DNA of 64,000 nucleotides from Actinoplanes siamensis (GTDB taxonomy: Bacteria > Actinomycetota > Actinomycetes > Mycobacteriales > Micromonosporaceae). Within the stretch, counting starts at the first letter, position 1. The number at the start of each line of letters is the position of its first letter. The notes beneath the pieces are model-generated. The model was given only the letters and a program-made list of their open reading frames with translations. It did not search any database and was not told where the DNA came from. Shown here in pieces: positions 1 through 8,172 of the stretch. The position numbers and the translations under genes are program-made. The stretch spans positions 62,001 through 126,000 of the forward strand of contig NZ_BOMW01000037.1 of assembly GCF_016862395.1 (NCBI RefSeq). Reading direction: 5' to 3'.

Positions 1-75
1 TACCGTTCGGCGTCACCTGGCCGTTACCTGTGCAATTGACGTATGTAAACTGATGCCCGATACTCCCCGTGCGAA

Positions 76-1326
76 ATGATCAAGACACGGGGAGGCATTT
101 TGCGACGGCACCACCTGCTACGCGCTGGAATGGCCCTGATCCTGGGCGTCCTGACGGTCAGTGTGCCGACGGCGGCACAGGCCGCGCCGGATGACACGGT
201 GCAGGCGACGATCGGGGGCTACCCGGTCTGGGCGCACTTCAACAACCCGGCCGCGTACGACAGCAAGGCCGACAACACGATCCACCTGGAGCTGCAGCGG
301 CTGATCAACGCCGCGCCGGCCGGGTCGACGATCCGTGGCACGCTCCACTCGCTGAGCATCGACTCGGTGGCGAACGCGCTGGTGCAGGCACAGAACCGCG
401 GCGTCACCGTGATGGTCGTGCTGGACGGCAAGAACCAGGCGTCCACCGACCCCGGCATCGGGCTGATCAAGCAGCTGACCAACCACAAGTTCTGCTCCTA
501 CGGCGGCGGGCGCGCCTGCATCAGCACCAGCGCCGACGGTGACATGCACACCAAGATGTTCACCTTCACGTCCACCACGGACCCGAACGGCACGGCGCGG
601 TCCAACGTCTCCTGGTTCGGCTCGGCGAACATGACGTACACGACCGGCCCGAACTCGTTCAACAACACCATCACGGTGTACGGCGACACCGCGTTGATGA
701 ACGGCCTGAACGCCAACTTCAACGACATGTGGAACCGGAAGCACTACTCCGGCAACGACTACTACGACTCCGCCTCGGGCCGCGGGTACTACCAGGCGAC
801 CGCCGCGGACGCGTACGCCTCCCCGGAGGGCTCGGGCCAGACCGACACGATCGTCACCCGGCTCAACGACGCCACCCCGGACGCGAACTGCCGGCTGCGC
901 ATCGGCATGGCGTTCATCACCGGCGGCCGTCCCGGTCTCACCAGCCTGGTCAAGCGGTTCAAGGCGGCCGGCTGCCAGATCTGGGTCGTGGTCGGCAGCG
1001 ACAGCGACGGCGGCATCAACGTGACCGAGAGCGTGTACGACGACCTGCTCTCCGCCGGCGTCAAGATCCGCCATATGGACATGGTGCACGACAAGTTCTT
1101 CGCGCTGTACGCCAAGTTCGGCACGTCGTACGCGTACCGGGTCTACACCGGTTCGCAGAACTGGAGCGCGGACGCGTTGACCGACAACGACGAGATCTTC
1201 GTGAAGATGGCGCCGGAGACGGGCACCACCCACCCGCTGTACAACGCGTACTTCAACCACTTCAACGACGCCTACGACAACACCAACGCGGTGACCTGCA
1301 CGACGTCGAACTACCCCTGCAAGTAG
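76..1326 (+). CDS. Secreted phospholipase D-like protein
   Basis: A 416-residue exported protein. Residues 15-36 form a hydrophobic signal peptide ending in an Ala-x-Ala site (TAAQA). Two PLD half-domains follow, each with the His-x-Lys core and a downstream Gly-Ser-x-Asn: H158/K160 with GSAN near 182, and H338/K340 with GSQN near 357. The Asp usually four residues after the Lys is absent in both halves (Thr and Tyr there), so the catalytic core is HxK rather than HKD. Members of the superfamily act on phosphodiester bonds in lipids or nucleic acids; the substrate here cannot be told. The ATG at 76 has no good ribosome site. An in-frame TTG at 100 lies just after GGGGAGG and would give a more compact signal peptide, so it may be the real start. 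It faces the exporter gene and shares a terminator with it. Confidence 0.85.
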   Translation: MIKTRGGILRRHHLLRAGMALILGVLTVSVPTAAQAAPDDTVQATIGGYPVWAHFNNPAAYDSKADNTIHLELQRLINAAPAGSTIRGTLHSLSIDSVANALVQAQNRGVTVMVVLDGKNQASTDPGIGLIKQLTNHKFCSYGGGRACISTSADGDMHTKMFTFTSTTDPNGTARSNVSWFGSANMTYTTGPNSFNNTITVYGDTALMNGLNANFNDMWNRKHYSGNDYYDSASGRGYYQATAADAYASPEGSGQTDTIVTRLNDATPDANCRLRIGMAFITGGRPGLTSLVKRFKAAGCQIWVVVGSDSDGGINVTESVYDDLLSAGVKIRHMDMVHDKFFALYAKFGTSYAYRVYTGSQNWSADALTDNDEIFVKMAPETGTTHPLYNAYFNHFNDAYDNTNAVTCTTSNYPCK

Positions 1327-1345
1327 GCAGGTAAGCCGGGATCGA

Positions 1346-1378
1346 CAGGGGCCGCGTCCAACCGGGACGCGGCCCCTG
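1346..1378. terminator. Bidirectional hairpin terminator
   Basis: A perfect 14-bp stem (1346-1359 with 1365-1378) and a 5-nt loop sit between two convergent genes, the phospholipase D-like gene and the MFS exporter. There is no T tract, which is normal for actinomycete terminators. Confidence 0.75.
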
Positions 1379-1428
1379 CGCCGTGGACGACACTTTCCCG
1401 GGGGCCCGCCGTCGCCGGCCACACCGGC

Positions 1429-2709
1429 TCAGTGCGCGACGGCCAGGGCGGGTTCCAGCCGCTCCACCGGGAGGCGGTGCGGACGGACCACCAGGAAGCA
1501 CACGAGCGTCGCGGCCAGCATGCCGCCGAAGACGACGACGGCCATCGCGACCGCGCCGACGCCGAGCACCCCGACCAGCGGCGCGGCCAGCGCGCCCACT
1601 CCGAACTGGACGGCGCCGAGCAGGGCCGCCGCGGTGCCGGCCGCCTCGCCGTGCCGGGAGAGGGCCAGGGCCGGGGCGTTCGGCATCGCCAGGCCGACCA
1701 TGGTGAGCACCACCCAGAGCGGGATCAGGATGCCCACCAGCCCACCGGTCCCGGTGGCCGCCAGGACCAGCAGCACCAGGCCGGACGCCAGGCCGGCCAG
1801 CAGCGCGCCGCCCATGATCTGCTGCGGCGTCCAGCGGCGCAGCAGCCGCACGTTGAACTGGGTCGCCCCGATCAGGCCGACAGCACCGCCCGCGAAGATC
1901 AGCGCGAACTGCTGCTCGCTCATGCCGAAGGAGTCCTGGAAGACGAACGAGGCGCCACTGACGTACGCGAACAGCGCCGCCATCGCCAGGCCCGCCACCA
2001 GGATCAGTCCCACGTACACCCGGTCGGTGAACAGCCGGCCGTAGTCGCGGACCGTGCCCAGCACCCCGCCGTTGCGCCGGTGGGCAACCGGCAGCGTCTC
2101 CGGCAGCACCAGCGCGGACGCCGCCATGATCGCCACGCCGACCGCGGTGAGCACCACGAACACGCCGCGCCACGACGTCCAGTTCAGCACCAGGCCGCCG
2201 ACGGTCGGCGCCAGGATCGGGGCCACCCCGACGACCAGCATGAGCCGGGAGAACAGCCGGGCCGCGGCCAGCCCGTCGAACAGGTCGCGCACCATCGCCA
2301 TCGCGACGACGGTCGCGGCGGCGGCGCCCAGGCCCTGCAGCACCCGCAGCGAGCCGAGCACGGCCAGGTTGGGCGCCACGACGCAGAGCACCGAGGCGAG
2401 CACGTGCACCGCGATGCCGCCGAGCAGCGGCCTCCGGCGGCCCACCGCGTCGGCCAGCGGCCCCACCAGCAGCTGGCCGAACGCCAGCCCGACCAGCGTG
2501 CCGGTGAGGGTGAGCTGGACGGCCGCGGCGCCGGCGTGCAGGTCGGTGGTGATGGTCGGCAGCGACGGCAGGTACATGTCGATGGTCAGCGGGCCGAGCG
2601 CGGTCAGAAAGCCGAGCACGAGAACGATCCCGAATCGGCGCCCGAGCGGGAGCAGCTCTCCGGGGGAGATGTCGTCGTCGGGTGGGGTCACGGTTCCAGT
2701 CTCAGCCAC
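1429..2709 (-). CDS. Bcr/CflA-family MFS drug exporter
   Basis: A 426-residue, 12-helix major facilitator. The first helix contains the Bcr/CflA-like segment around ALGPLTIDMYLPSLP. The loop between helices 2 and 3 carries the MFS signature near GPLADAVGRRRPLLG, and the proton antiporter motif C region lies near GVAPILAPTVGG. Family members export drugs such as bicyclomycin and chloramphenicol, or sulfonamides and cysteine-pathway metabolites, by proton antiport; the substrate here is unknown. The gene stands alone, with no adjacent regulator, and is convergent with the upstream phospholipase-like gene. Confidence 0.9.
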   Translation of the reverse strand: MAETGTVTPPDDDISPGELLPLGRRFGIVLVLGFLTALGPLTIDMYLPSLPTITTDLHAGAAAVQLTLTGTLVGLAFGQLLVGPLADAVGRRRPLLGGIAVHVLASVLCVVAPNLAVLGSLRVLQGLGAAAATVVAMAMVRDLFDGLAAARLFSRLMLVVGVAPILAPTVGGLVLNWTSWRGVFVVLTAVGVAIMAASALVLPETLPVAHRRNGGVLGTVRDYGRLFTDRVYVGLILVAGLAMAALFAYVSGASFVFQDSFGMSEQQFALIFAGGAVGLIGATQFNVRLLRRWTPQQIMGGALLAGLASGLVLLVLAATGTGGLVGILIPLWVVLTMVGLAMPNAPALALSRHGEAAGTAAALLGAVQFGVGALAAPLVGVLGVGAVAMAVVVFGGMLAATLVCFLVVRPHRLPVERLEPALAVAH

Positions 2710-2982
2710 GACGTCGACAAGCCGGCCCGGCCCCGGATTCTTCCGCCTTCCCGCGATTGGTAACGGCGCTCACATCGGGCTCCGTGCGGTATGACCGAAT
2801 GAATACGGACAGGGTAGATCCGCGCTGATCGGCGGGGGTGCCGCGACGGCGGTCGGCCATCCACGACGGCGAGATCCCTTTCCGACACACGGCCGAGGTG
2901 ACCTGCGCAAATGCGGCCCCGCCCGGCCTGGGCTCGGCTAGCGTGGTCCGGGATATTCGACAGGATTTGGGAGATATATCCG

Positions 2983-3417
2983 ATGAATGACCGGACTCTG
3001 AACACGCTCCTCGCGGTCCCCACGGCGCTGGCCGCAGGCGTGCTGCCGCCCACCGGAGGCGTCACCGTGGCGCCGGAGACCGGCTTCGACATCGTCGCCA
3101 CCGTGTCGACCGGACCGTCCAGCGCGGACGGTGTCCGGGACTGCCGCACCTCCCCGGAGCCGGCGACCGCCCAGGCTCCCGACGGCCTCGCCATCGACAG
3201 GCAGACGGTGAAGGTGGAGTGGCTCAACGCCCGCGGGTCGGACAACGGCTACCACATCACCTACGACGACCACGTCGCGGTCACCGACGGCGTCCGGGAC
3301 GAGCGGCGTGTCATGCGGATCGCCGTGACCACGCACGCGTGCAGCTTCAAGGGCGTACGGGGCAACTCCGGCCGGTCCACGGTCCGGGTCACCGGAACCT
3401 ACGTCCCGGCTCCCTGA
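2983..3417 (+). CDS. Small putative secreted protein, unknown function
   Basis: A 144-residue protein I do not recognise. The ATG at 2983 is preceded by a GGGAG ribosome site; more upstream in-frame sequence has no start with such a site. The N terminus (LLAVPTALAAGVLP) could be a weak signal peptide. The rest is soluble, with two cysteines (in RDCRTS and HACSFKG) that could pair outside the cell. No catalytic motif is visible. Codon use fits a real gene. It is followed by a GC-rich palindrome that may end transcription. Confidence 0.6.
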   Translation: MNDRTLNTLLAVPTALAAGVLPPTGGVTVAPETGFDIVATVSTGPSSADGVRDCRTSPEPATAQAPDGLAIDRQTVKVEWLNARGSDNGYHITYDDHVAVTDGVRDERRVMRIAVTTHACSFKGVRGNSGRSTVRVTGTYVPAP

Positions 3418-3800
3418 CCGTCCCTCGGCGGCGCCGCCGGAGCCCGGTCCCACACTGCCACGCGAGCCCACTTCCCCGTCCGCGCCCAGCCCCCGCCTCG
3501 CGCTCGCACCGCGCGCCGTCCCGGCCCGCGTTCCCAGTGCCGCCCGCTCCCGGCCCGCCCCGGCGTGCGTGCTCCCTTCGACACGCGCCCCAGCGTGCAG
3601 GTGCTCCATGCTAGCGCCCGCAGCCCGCAGCACGCAGCCCGCGCGATCGTCGAGCGGACCGTGGCCAGCAGCGATGAATCCCCGGCGGGCGTCCGACCGC
3701 AACCGAACCACGCACCGGCGCCCGGCACGGCCGGCGCTCGGCTGGCAGTCAGGGGTGTGTCCGGGGGCCGTGAGACACCCCCGAGGACCGGCCGGGCGGA
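3418..3800. other. Intergenic stretch between convergent genes
   Basis: No supported gene lies here; all open frames are short and lack ribosome sites. Apart from the palindrome at its start, it holds an inverted repeat at 3752-3781 (GGGGTGT paired with ACACCCC) that could terminate the minus-strand membrane-protein gene. Confidence 0.5.
3426..3439. terminator. GC palindrome after the small secreted-protein gene
   Basis: CGGCGGCGCCGCCG is a perfect 14-bp palindrome just 9 bases past the stop codon. Its position suggests a terminator, but it has no loop or T tract. Confidence 0.4.
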
Positions 3801-5039
3801 TCAGGCGGCGTCGTGGCGGCGCCGGGTGGGAATGATCAGGTCACGGTGCCGGGCCGGGCGGCGCGTCTCCGGCAACTGGGGGCCGACCCGGGCCGGCCAG
3901 ATCCGCTGCGGCCGGTCGGCGAGCTTGGGCCGGTCGCGGGGCACGAGCGTACGGTCCGGCGGCACCCAGATCGGCAACGGCGCGCTGGGCGGCCCCCACC
4001 AGACGATCGTCCCGTACCCGCGGACCAGCGGCGGCTGCAACGCCGGCCAGCGGGCCTCCAGCGGGATCGCCAGCCGCCACGCCTCGAGCGGGACCAGCGC
4101 GGCGACCGGGTGACCGGCCGCACCGGGCAGGATCGGCAGCGGCGGCGCCGGCAGGGCGTGCGGTTGCGGACCGGCCGGCAGCATCTGCGGCTCGCCGCCG
4201 CCGGCCGCGGTCGCGGTGGTCGCCGGGGCGCTGGCCAGCACGATCGCGCAGGTGACGGTGACCAGCGCCGCCGCCAGGGCGACCGGTTCCCAGCCGGGCC
4301 GCACGGTGTCGCCGAGCAGGGTCAGCGCGATCACCGACGGCGCGATCACCTCGCCGGTCCAGTGCACCGCGGTGACCCGGCCGACGTCGCCGTGCTGCAG
4401 CGCGTTCGCGTACATCACCATGCCGTTGGCGGCGAACACCAGCAGCACGTACGTCAGGGGCTCGCTGAGGATCGCCATCGCGGCCGAGCCGACGGTGGTC
4501 ATCTCGTCGTCGGGCAGGTGCAGCGCGCGACCGCCGAGCGCCGCGGCGCCGACCGAGAGCCCGCCGATCGAGGCGATCAGCCCCGGCGACCCGACCCTGG
4601 TGGCGGCCCAGCCCAGCACGAGCACCACGACCAGGGCCACCACGAACCCGAGCCGCAGCCCGAGCGACGCGGCCACCACGTGCTGCTGGCCTGCCGACAG
4701 GGCCAGCCCGCCGAGCGCGCAGATGGTCACCACGATCGCCGCGACGTCGCGCCGGCGCAGCTTGGAGCCGAGGAACGCCCACGCCGCGAACGCCGTGACC
4801 GCCAGCGAGCCGGCCAGCACCGACTCGACCAGGTAGACCGCCAGTTCGCGCAGCGCGATCATCGACCCGAGCCAGGCCATCATGTCCAGCGCGATGCCGA
4901 TCAGGTAGAGCGGGTGGCCCAGGGTCTTGACCGCGCTGGTGCTGCGCCGGGCGCCGACGGCCTGCAAAATCGAGCCGGCCGCGTAGCAGAGCGAGCCGAA
5001 GATGGCGATGCCCAGCGCGAACCAGCCGCCGCCGGTCAT
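3801..5039 (-). CDS. DMT/EamA-like integral membrane protein
   Basis: A 412-residue protein whose first 290 residues form about nine to ten hydrophobic helices, in the pattern of the drug/metabolite transporter superfamily. It begins with the GxxCYAAGSILQAVGARR segment found in actinobacterial DMT-like proteins. The last 120 residues are hydrophilic and Pro/Arg-rich, and would lie in the cytoplasm or cell wall. A substrate cannot be assigned. It is 37 bases downstream of the DegT-like gene in the same direction, so it may be the last gene of the polysaccharide operon and act in export or remodelling. That link is inferred from position only. Confidence 0.75.
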   Translation of the reverse strand: MTGGGWFALGIAIFGSLCYAAGSILQAVGARRSTSAVKTLGHPLYLIGIALDMMAWLGSMIALRELAVYLVESVLAGSLAVTAFAAWAFLGSKLRRRDVAAIVVTICALGGLALSAGQQHVVAASLGLRLGFVVALVVVLVLGWAATRVGSPGLIASIGGLSVGAAALGGRALHLPDDEMTTVGSAAMAILSEPLTYVLLVFAANGMVMYANALQHGDVGRVTAVHWTGEVIAPSVIALTLLGDTVRPGWEPVALAAALVTVTCAIVLASAPATTATAAGGGEPQMLPAGPQPHALPAPPLPILPGAAGHPVAALVPLEAWRLAIPLEARWPALQPPLVRGYGTIVWWGPPSAPLPIWVPPDRTLVPRDRPKLADRPQRIWPARVGPQLPETRRPARHRDLIIPTRRRHDAA

Positions 5040-5076
5040 CGCGATCGACCGCCGTCACCGAGGGTGCGGGCCGCTC

Positions 5077-6183
5077 TCACGCCCTGATGATATGGCCGCT
5101 CCTCGATTCGCGCGAGGTCTGCGACGTGACCACTTCGGCCATCCGGAAAACATCGCCTGAGCTGCACCGATGATCAACTGGCAGGGTGAGCGCGCGGTCC
5201 GCCAGCGCGGCCGCCTCCGCGTCGCCGCTCCACCACCCGCGCCGGTCCTGCCGCCAGTGCACCGGGGCGTAGATCCGGTTACGCGCCAGATGTGCCAGCA
5301 GCGCGTCGCGGTCGGTTTCGGACGGCGCCAGGAGCTGCAGCCGGAAGGGCGCGGCGTCCGCCGCGACCCGGGAGAACCACAAGACCTTCACCTCGCCGGT
5401 ACGGCCGTCCAGCGCGTTCCGCAGCGCGCGGGCGTTCCGGCTGCTCGCCGCGCGGACCCCGGGCACGTCCAGCATCGGGAGCACGGCGCGGGTGAACGTG
5501 CTGGCCGGCCCGGTGCTGCCGAGCAGCTCCTGTTCGCCGGCCCGTTGCAGCGCGCGGAAACTCTGTTTGGGCACCGGCCGGCCGTCCAGCCATCCCGACT
5601 TGAGCAGCATCGCCGCCAGCTTCCGCGCCGCGCCCGGGCTCTCCGCCCCGTCCGGCGCCGGCAGCTCCCGGCCCACCGGCGACCACAGCAACCCGCCGTC
5701 CGGCACCGGCAACGTCTTGCGCAGCGACGCCACGACGTACGCCGCGGTGCTGTTCCGCGCCCAGGGGCCGAACGGGTCGTGCGAATGATCCTCGATCACC
5801 GGGATCCCGGGGTGCCCGCGTATCCAGGCGTGCCAAGGTTCCGGCGCGTCCCACCCGAACAGGTTCTGCGCGAGCACCACGTCCCCGCGCCGGGCGCGCA
5901 GCGTCTCCCACCGCGGCCCGCGCCCGTCCGGCAGCTGCCGGTAGAACGCGATCGGGACGATCCGGGCCAGCGCCTCGGCCACCCCCAGGCAGAAGTACGA
6001 CGGCACGTGCAGCCGCCCGTCCGGCGCGAGCCGCCGCACCACCGCGGCCAACGCGCCGCACCCGGTCGCGAACAGCTCCCGCCGCCGCGGCACCCAGCCG
6101 GGCAGGCCGCCCCGGTCGTCGCCGACCAGGGCGGCCGGGTCCCAGTGGAACTCCGACCCGATCTCCGCGGGCTCAGACGGCAC
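5077..6183 (-). CDS. DegT/DnrJ/EryC1-like PLP-fold protein
   Basis: A 368-residue protein resembling a sugar aminotransferase of the DegT family. The segment VIEDHSHDPFG matches the region that supplies the PLP-pyridine Asp. SLRKTLPVPDGG places a lysine just before a Gly pair, as in the Schiff-base loop. The N-terminal glycine-rich phosphate-binding part is less typical, so activity as an aminotransferase is uncertain. In polysaccharide loci these enzymes aminate keto sugars, such as the 4-keto product made by the dehydratase encoded upstream. It overlaps the sugar transferase gene by 11 bases, which points to coupled translation. Confidence 0.7.
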   Translation of the reverse strand: MPSEPAEIGSEFHWDPAALVGDDRGGLPGWVPRRRELFATGCGALAAVVRRLAPDGRLHVPSYFCLGVAEALARIVPIAFYRQLPDGRGPRWETLRARRGDVVLAQNLFGWDAPEPWHAWIRGHPGIPVIEDHSHDPFGPWARNSTAAYVVASLRKTLPVPDGGLLWSPVGRELPAPDGAESPGAARKLAAMLLKSGWLDGRPVPKQSFRALQRAGEQELLGSTGPASTFTRAVLPMLDVPGVRAASSRNARALRNALDGRTGEVKVLWFSRVAADAAPFRLQLLAPSETDRDALLAHLARNRIYAPVHWRQDRRGWWSGDAEAAALADRALTLPVDHRCSSGDVFRMAEVVTSQTSRESRSGHIIRA

Positions 6184-6832
6184 GGCTGAGGTCCTGGGTG
6201 TTCTCCCCGGCCGCCCGCCGGATGTTCAGCGTGTCCACGCGCACCGGCGGCTCGCCGCGGTTCAGCCCGGTGAGCGTCATCGCGATGATCCGCAGGTCGA
6301 GCAGCGGCGACCAGTGGTCGATGTACCAGCGGTCCAGCACGAACCGCGCCGGCCAGTCGATGTCGTCGCGGCCGTTGACCTGCGCCCAGCCGGTGATCCC
6401 GGGTCGCACCTCGAGGCGCCGCGCGTCTTCCGGCGAGTAGTTCGCCACCTGCGGCAGCACGTCCGGGCGCGGGCCCACCAGGTTCATCTGCCCGCGCACC
6501 ACGTTGATCAGCTGGGGCAGCTCGTCCAGGCTGGTGCGGCGCAGGATCCGGCCGCACCGGGTGATCCGCGGATCGTCGTGCAGCAGGCCGAACGGGTCGG
6601 CCATGCCGAGCTTCGCGCTCATCGCGACGCTGTCGTGCACCATCGAGCGGAACTTGAGCATCCGGAACGGCTTGCCGTCCCGGCCGGCTCGGTCCTGGAC
6701 GAAGAGCACGCCCCTGCCGTCGGCGACGCGGATCCACAGCGCGACCGCCAGGATCACCGGGGAGAGCAGGATCAGCGCGCCGGCGGCGGCGATTTGATTG
6801 GCGAGGTTCCAGATCGGGCGTACGAGGTCCAC
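6173..6832 (-). CDS. Priming sugar-phosphate transferase (bacterial sugar transferase family)
   Basis: A 219-residue WcaJ/PglC-like protein. One N-terminal membrane helix (residues 10-35) is followed by the diagnostic VLFVQDRAGRDGKPFRMLKFRSM region, then the TSLDELPQLINVVRGQMNLVGPRP block and the RPGITGWAQVNGR block. These enzymes move a sugar phosphate from a nucleotide sugar to undecaprenyl phosphate at the membrane and start repeat-unit assembly. The short length means it is only the catalytic half, without the multi-helix N-terminal domain of WbaP. It starts with GTG after GGGGGAG, directly after the dehydrogenase gene. Confidence 0.92.
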   Translation of the reverse strand: MDLVRPIWNLANQIAAAGALILLSPVILAVALWIRVADGRGVLFVQDRAGRDGKPFRMLKFRSMVHDSVAMSAKLGMADPFGLLHDDPRITRCGRILRRTSLDELPQLINVVRGQMNLVGPRPDVLPQVANYSPEDARRLEVRPGITGWAQVNGRDDIDWPARFVLDRWYIDHWSPLLDLRIIAMTLTGLNRGEPPVRVDTLNIRRAAGENTQDLSRAV

Positions 6833-6845
6833 GACTCCCCCAGGC

Positions 6846-8102
6846 TCACATCGATTCGACGGTGTTTCCGGTCAGCCGGTGCCGGGTGTCCAGCACGTAG
6901 CGGGCGTGCTCGACGACCAGGTCCAGGTCGAAGGCGTCGTGGTCGGCGAGCAGCACCACGGCGTCCGCGGCGGCCACCTGCCCGGCGGTCAGCGTCACCC
7001 GGGTGACCCGCTGGTCCACGTGCGCGTCCTCGACCACGTGGGGGTCCGCGGCGCGCACCTCGGCGCCCATCTCCAGCAGCAGCGCGGCCACCCGGCGGGC
7101 GGGCGACTCCCGCGCGTCGCCGCTGTTCCTCTTGTAGGCCAGGCCGAGCAGCAGAACGGTCGAGCCGTGCACCGCCTTGCGGCGCCGGTTCAGGGCGGCG
7201 ACCAGCCTTCGTACGACGTAGTCGGGCATGTGGTTGTTGATGTCGTTGGCCAGTTCGACGAAGCGGAAGCTCTGGCCGAGCGTGCGCTGCACCCGCCAGG
7301 ACAGATACGACGGGTCGATCGGCAGGCAGTGTCCGCCCACCCCGGGTCCGGGCACGAAGCGCAGGTAGCCGAACGGCTTGGAGGACGCGGCGTCGATCGC
7401 CTCCCAGACGTCGATGCCGAGGTCGTGCGCGTACACCGCGAGTTCGTTGACCAGCGCGATGTTGACGTGCCGGAAGGTGTTCTCGAGCAGCTTGGCCAAC
7501 TCGGCCACCTTGGGGTCGGAGACCGGCACGGTGGTCTCGACCACCGAGTCGTAGAACGCCCGCACCCGCTCCAGCGACGCCGGGTTGATCCCGGAGACCA
7601 CCTTGGGCGTGGTGGCCAGGTGCCACTGCCGGTTGCCCGGGTCGATGCGCTCCGGGCTGTAGCCGAGGTGGAAGTCCTCGCCGGCGACCAGTCCCGAGCC
7701 CTCCTGCAGGATCGGGGCGACCAGCTCGGTGGTGGTGCCGGGATAGGTGGTCGACTCCAGCGCGACCGTGGCGCCCGGGCGCAGGTAGCGGGCCAGGGTG
7801 CGGGCCGACTCCTCGATGTGGCGCAGGTCCGGGGTGCCGTCGCGCAGCGGCGTGGGCACCGCGATCACCGCGACGTCGAAGCCGGCGCACGCCCGCGGGT
7901 CGGCCGACGGGATCAGGTTGCCGCCGGCCAGGACCCGCTGCAGCTGCTCGGAGGTGATGTCGTCGACGTAGGACTCGCCGGCGGCCAGGCGCTTGATCCG
8001 GTCCTCGTCGACGTCGAAGCCGACGACGGTGTGCCCGGCCTCGGCGGCGCGCACCGCGAGCGGCAGCCCGACGTAGCCCTGACCGGCGATGACTACCCGC
8101 AT
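6846..8102 (-). CDS. Nucleotide-sugar dehydrogenase (UDP-sugar 6-dehydrogenase family)
   Basis: A 418-residue enzyme that should oxidise the C6 hydroxyl of a UDP-hexose to the uronic acid with two NAD. The N terminus has the Rossmann motif GQGYVG. The central part has the catalytic region: GPGVGGHCLPIDP contains the active-site Cys, and LLENTFRHVNIALVNE is the dimer helix. The C-terminal UDP-binding domain carries GLAYKRNSGDARESP. The sequence resembles WbpA/WecC-type enzymes acting on N-acetylated sugars more than plain UDP-glucose dehydrogenases; this is a family-level guess. A ribosome site AGGAG precedes the ATG. A shortened paralogue is encoded at 60924-61565. Confidence 0.92.
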   Translation of the reverse strand: MRVVIAGQGYVGLPLAVRAAEAGHTVVGFDVDEDRIKRLAAGESYVDDITSEQLQRVLAGGNLIPSADPRACAGFDVAVIAVPTPLRDGTPDLRHIEESARTLARYLRPGATVALESTTYPGTTTELVAPILQEGSGLVAGEDFHLGYSPERIDPGNRQWHLATTPKVVSGINPASLERVRAFYDSVVETTVPVSDPKVAELAKLLENTFRHVNIALVNELAVYAHDLGIDVWEAIDAASSKPFGYLRFVPGPGVGGHCLPIDPSYLSWRVQRTLGQSFRFVELANDINNHMPDYVVRRLVAALNRRRKAVHGSTVLLLGLAYKRNSGDARESPARRVAALLLEMGAEVRAADPHVVEDAHVDQRVTRVTLTAGQVAAADAVVLLADHDAFDLDLVVEHARYVLDTRHRLTGNTVESM

Positions 8103-8172
8103 CGGAGTGCTCCTGTCCGGTTCTGGTGTCGTACGGGAAGCAGGTCTTGATCGTGGTGGTGCGGGTTCCCGG

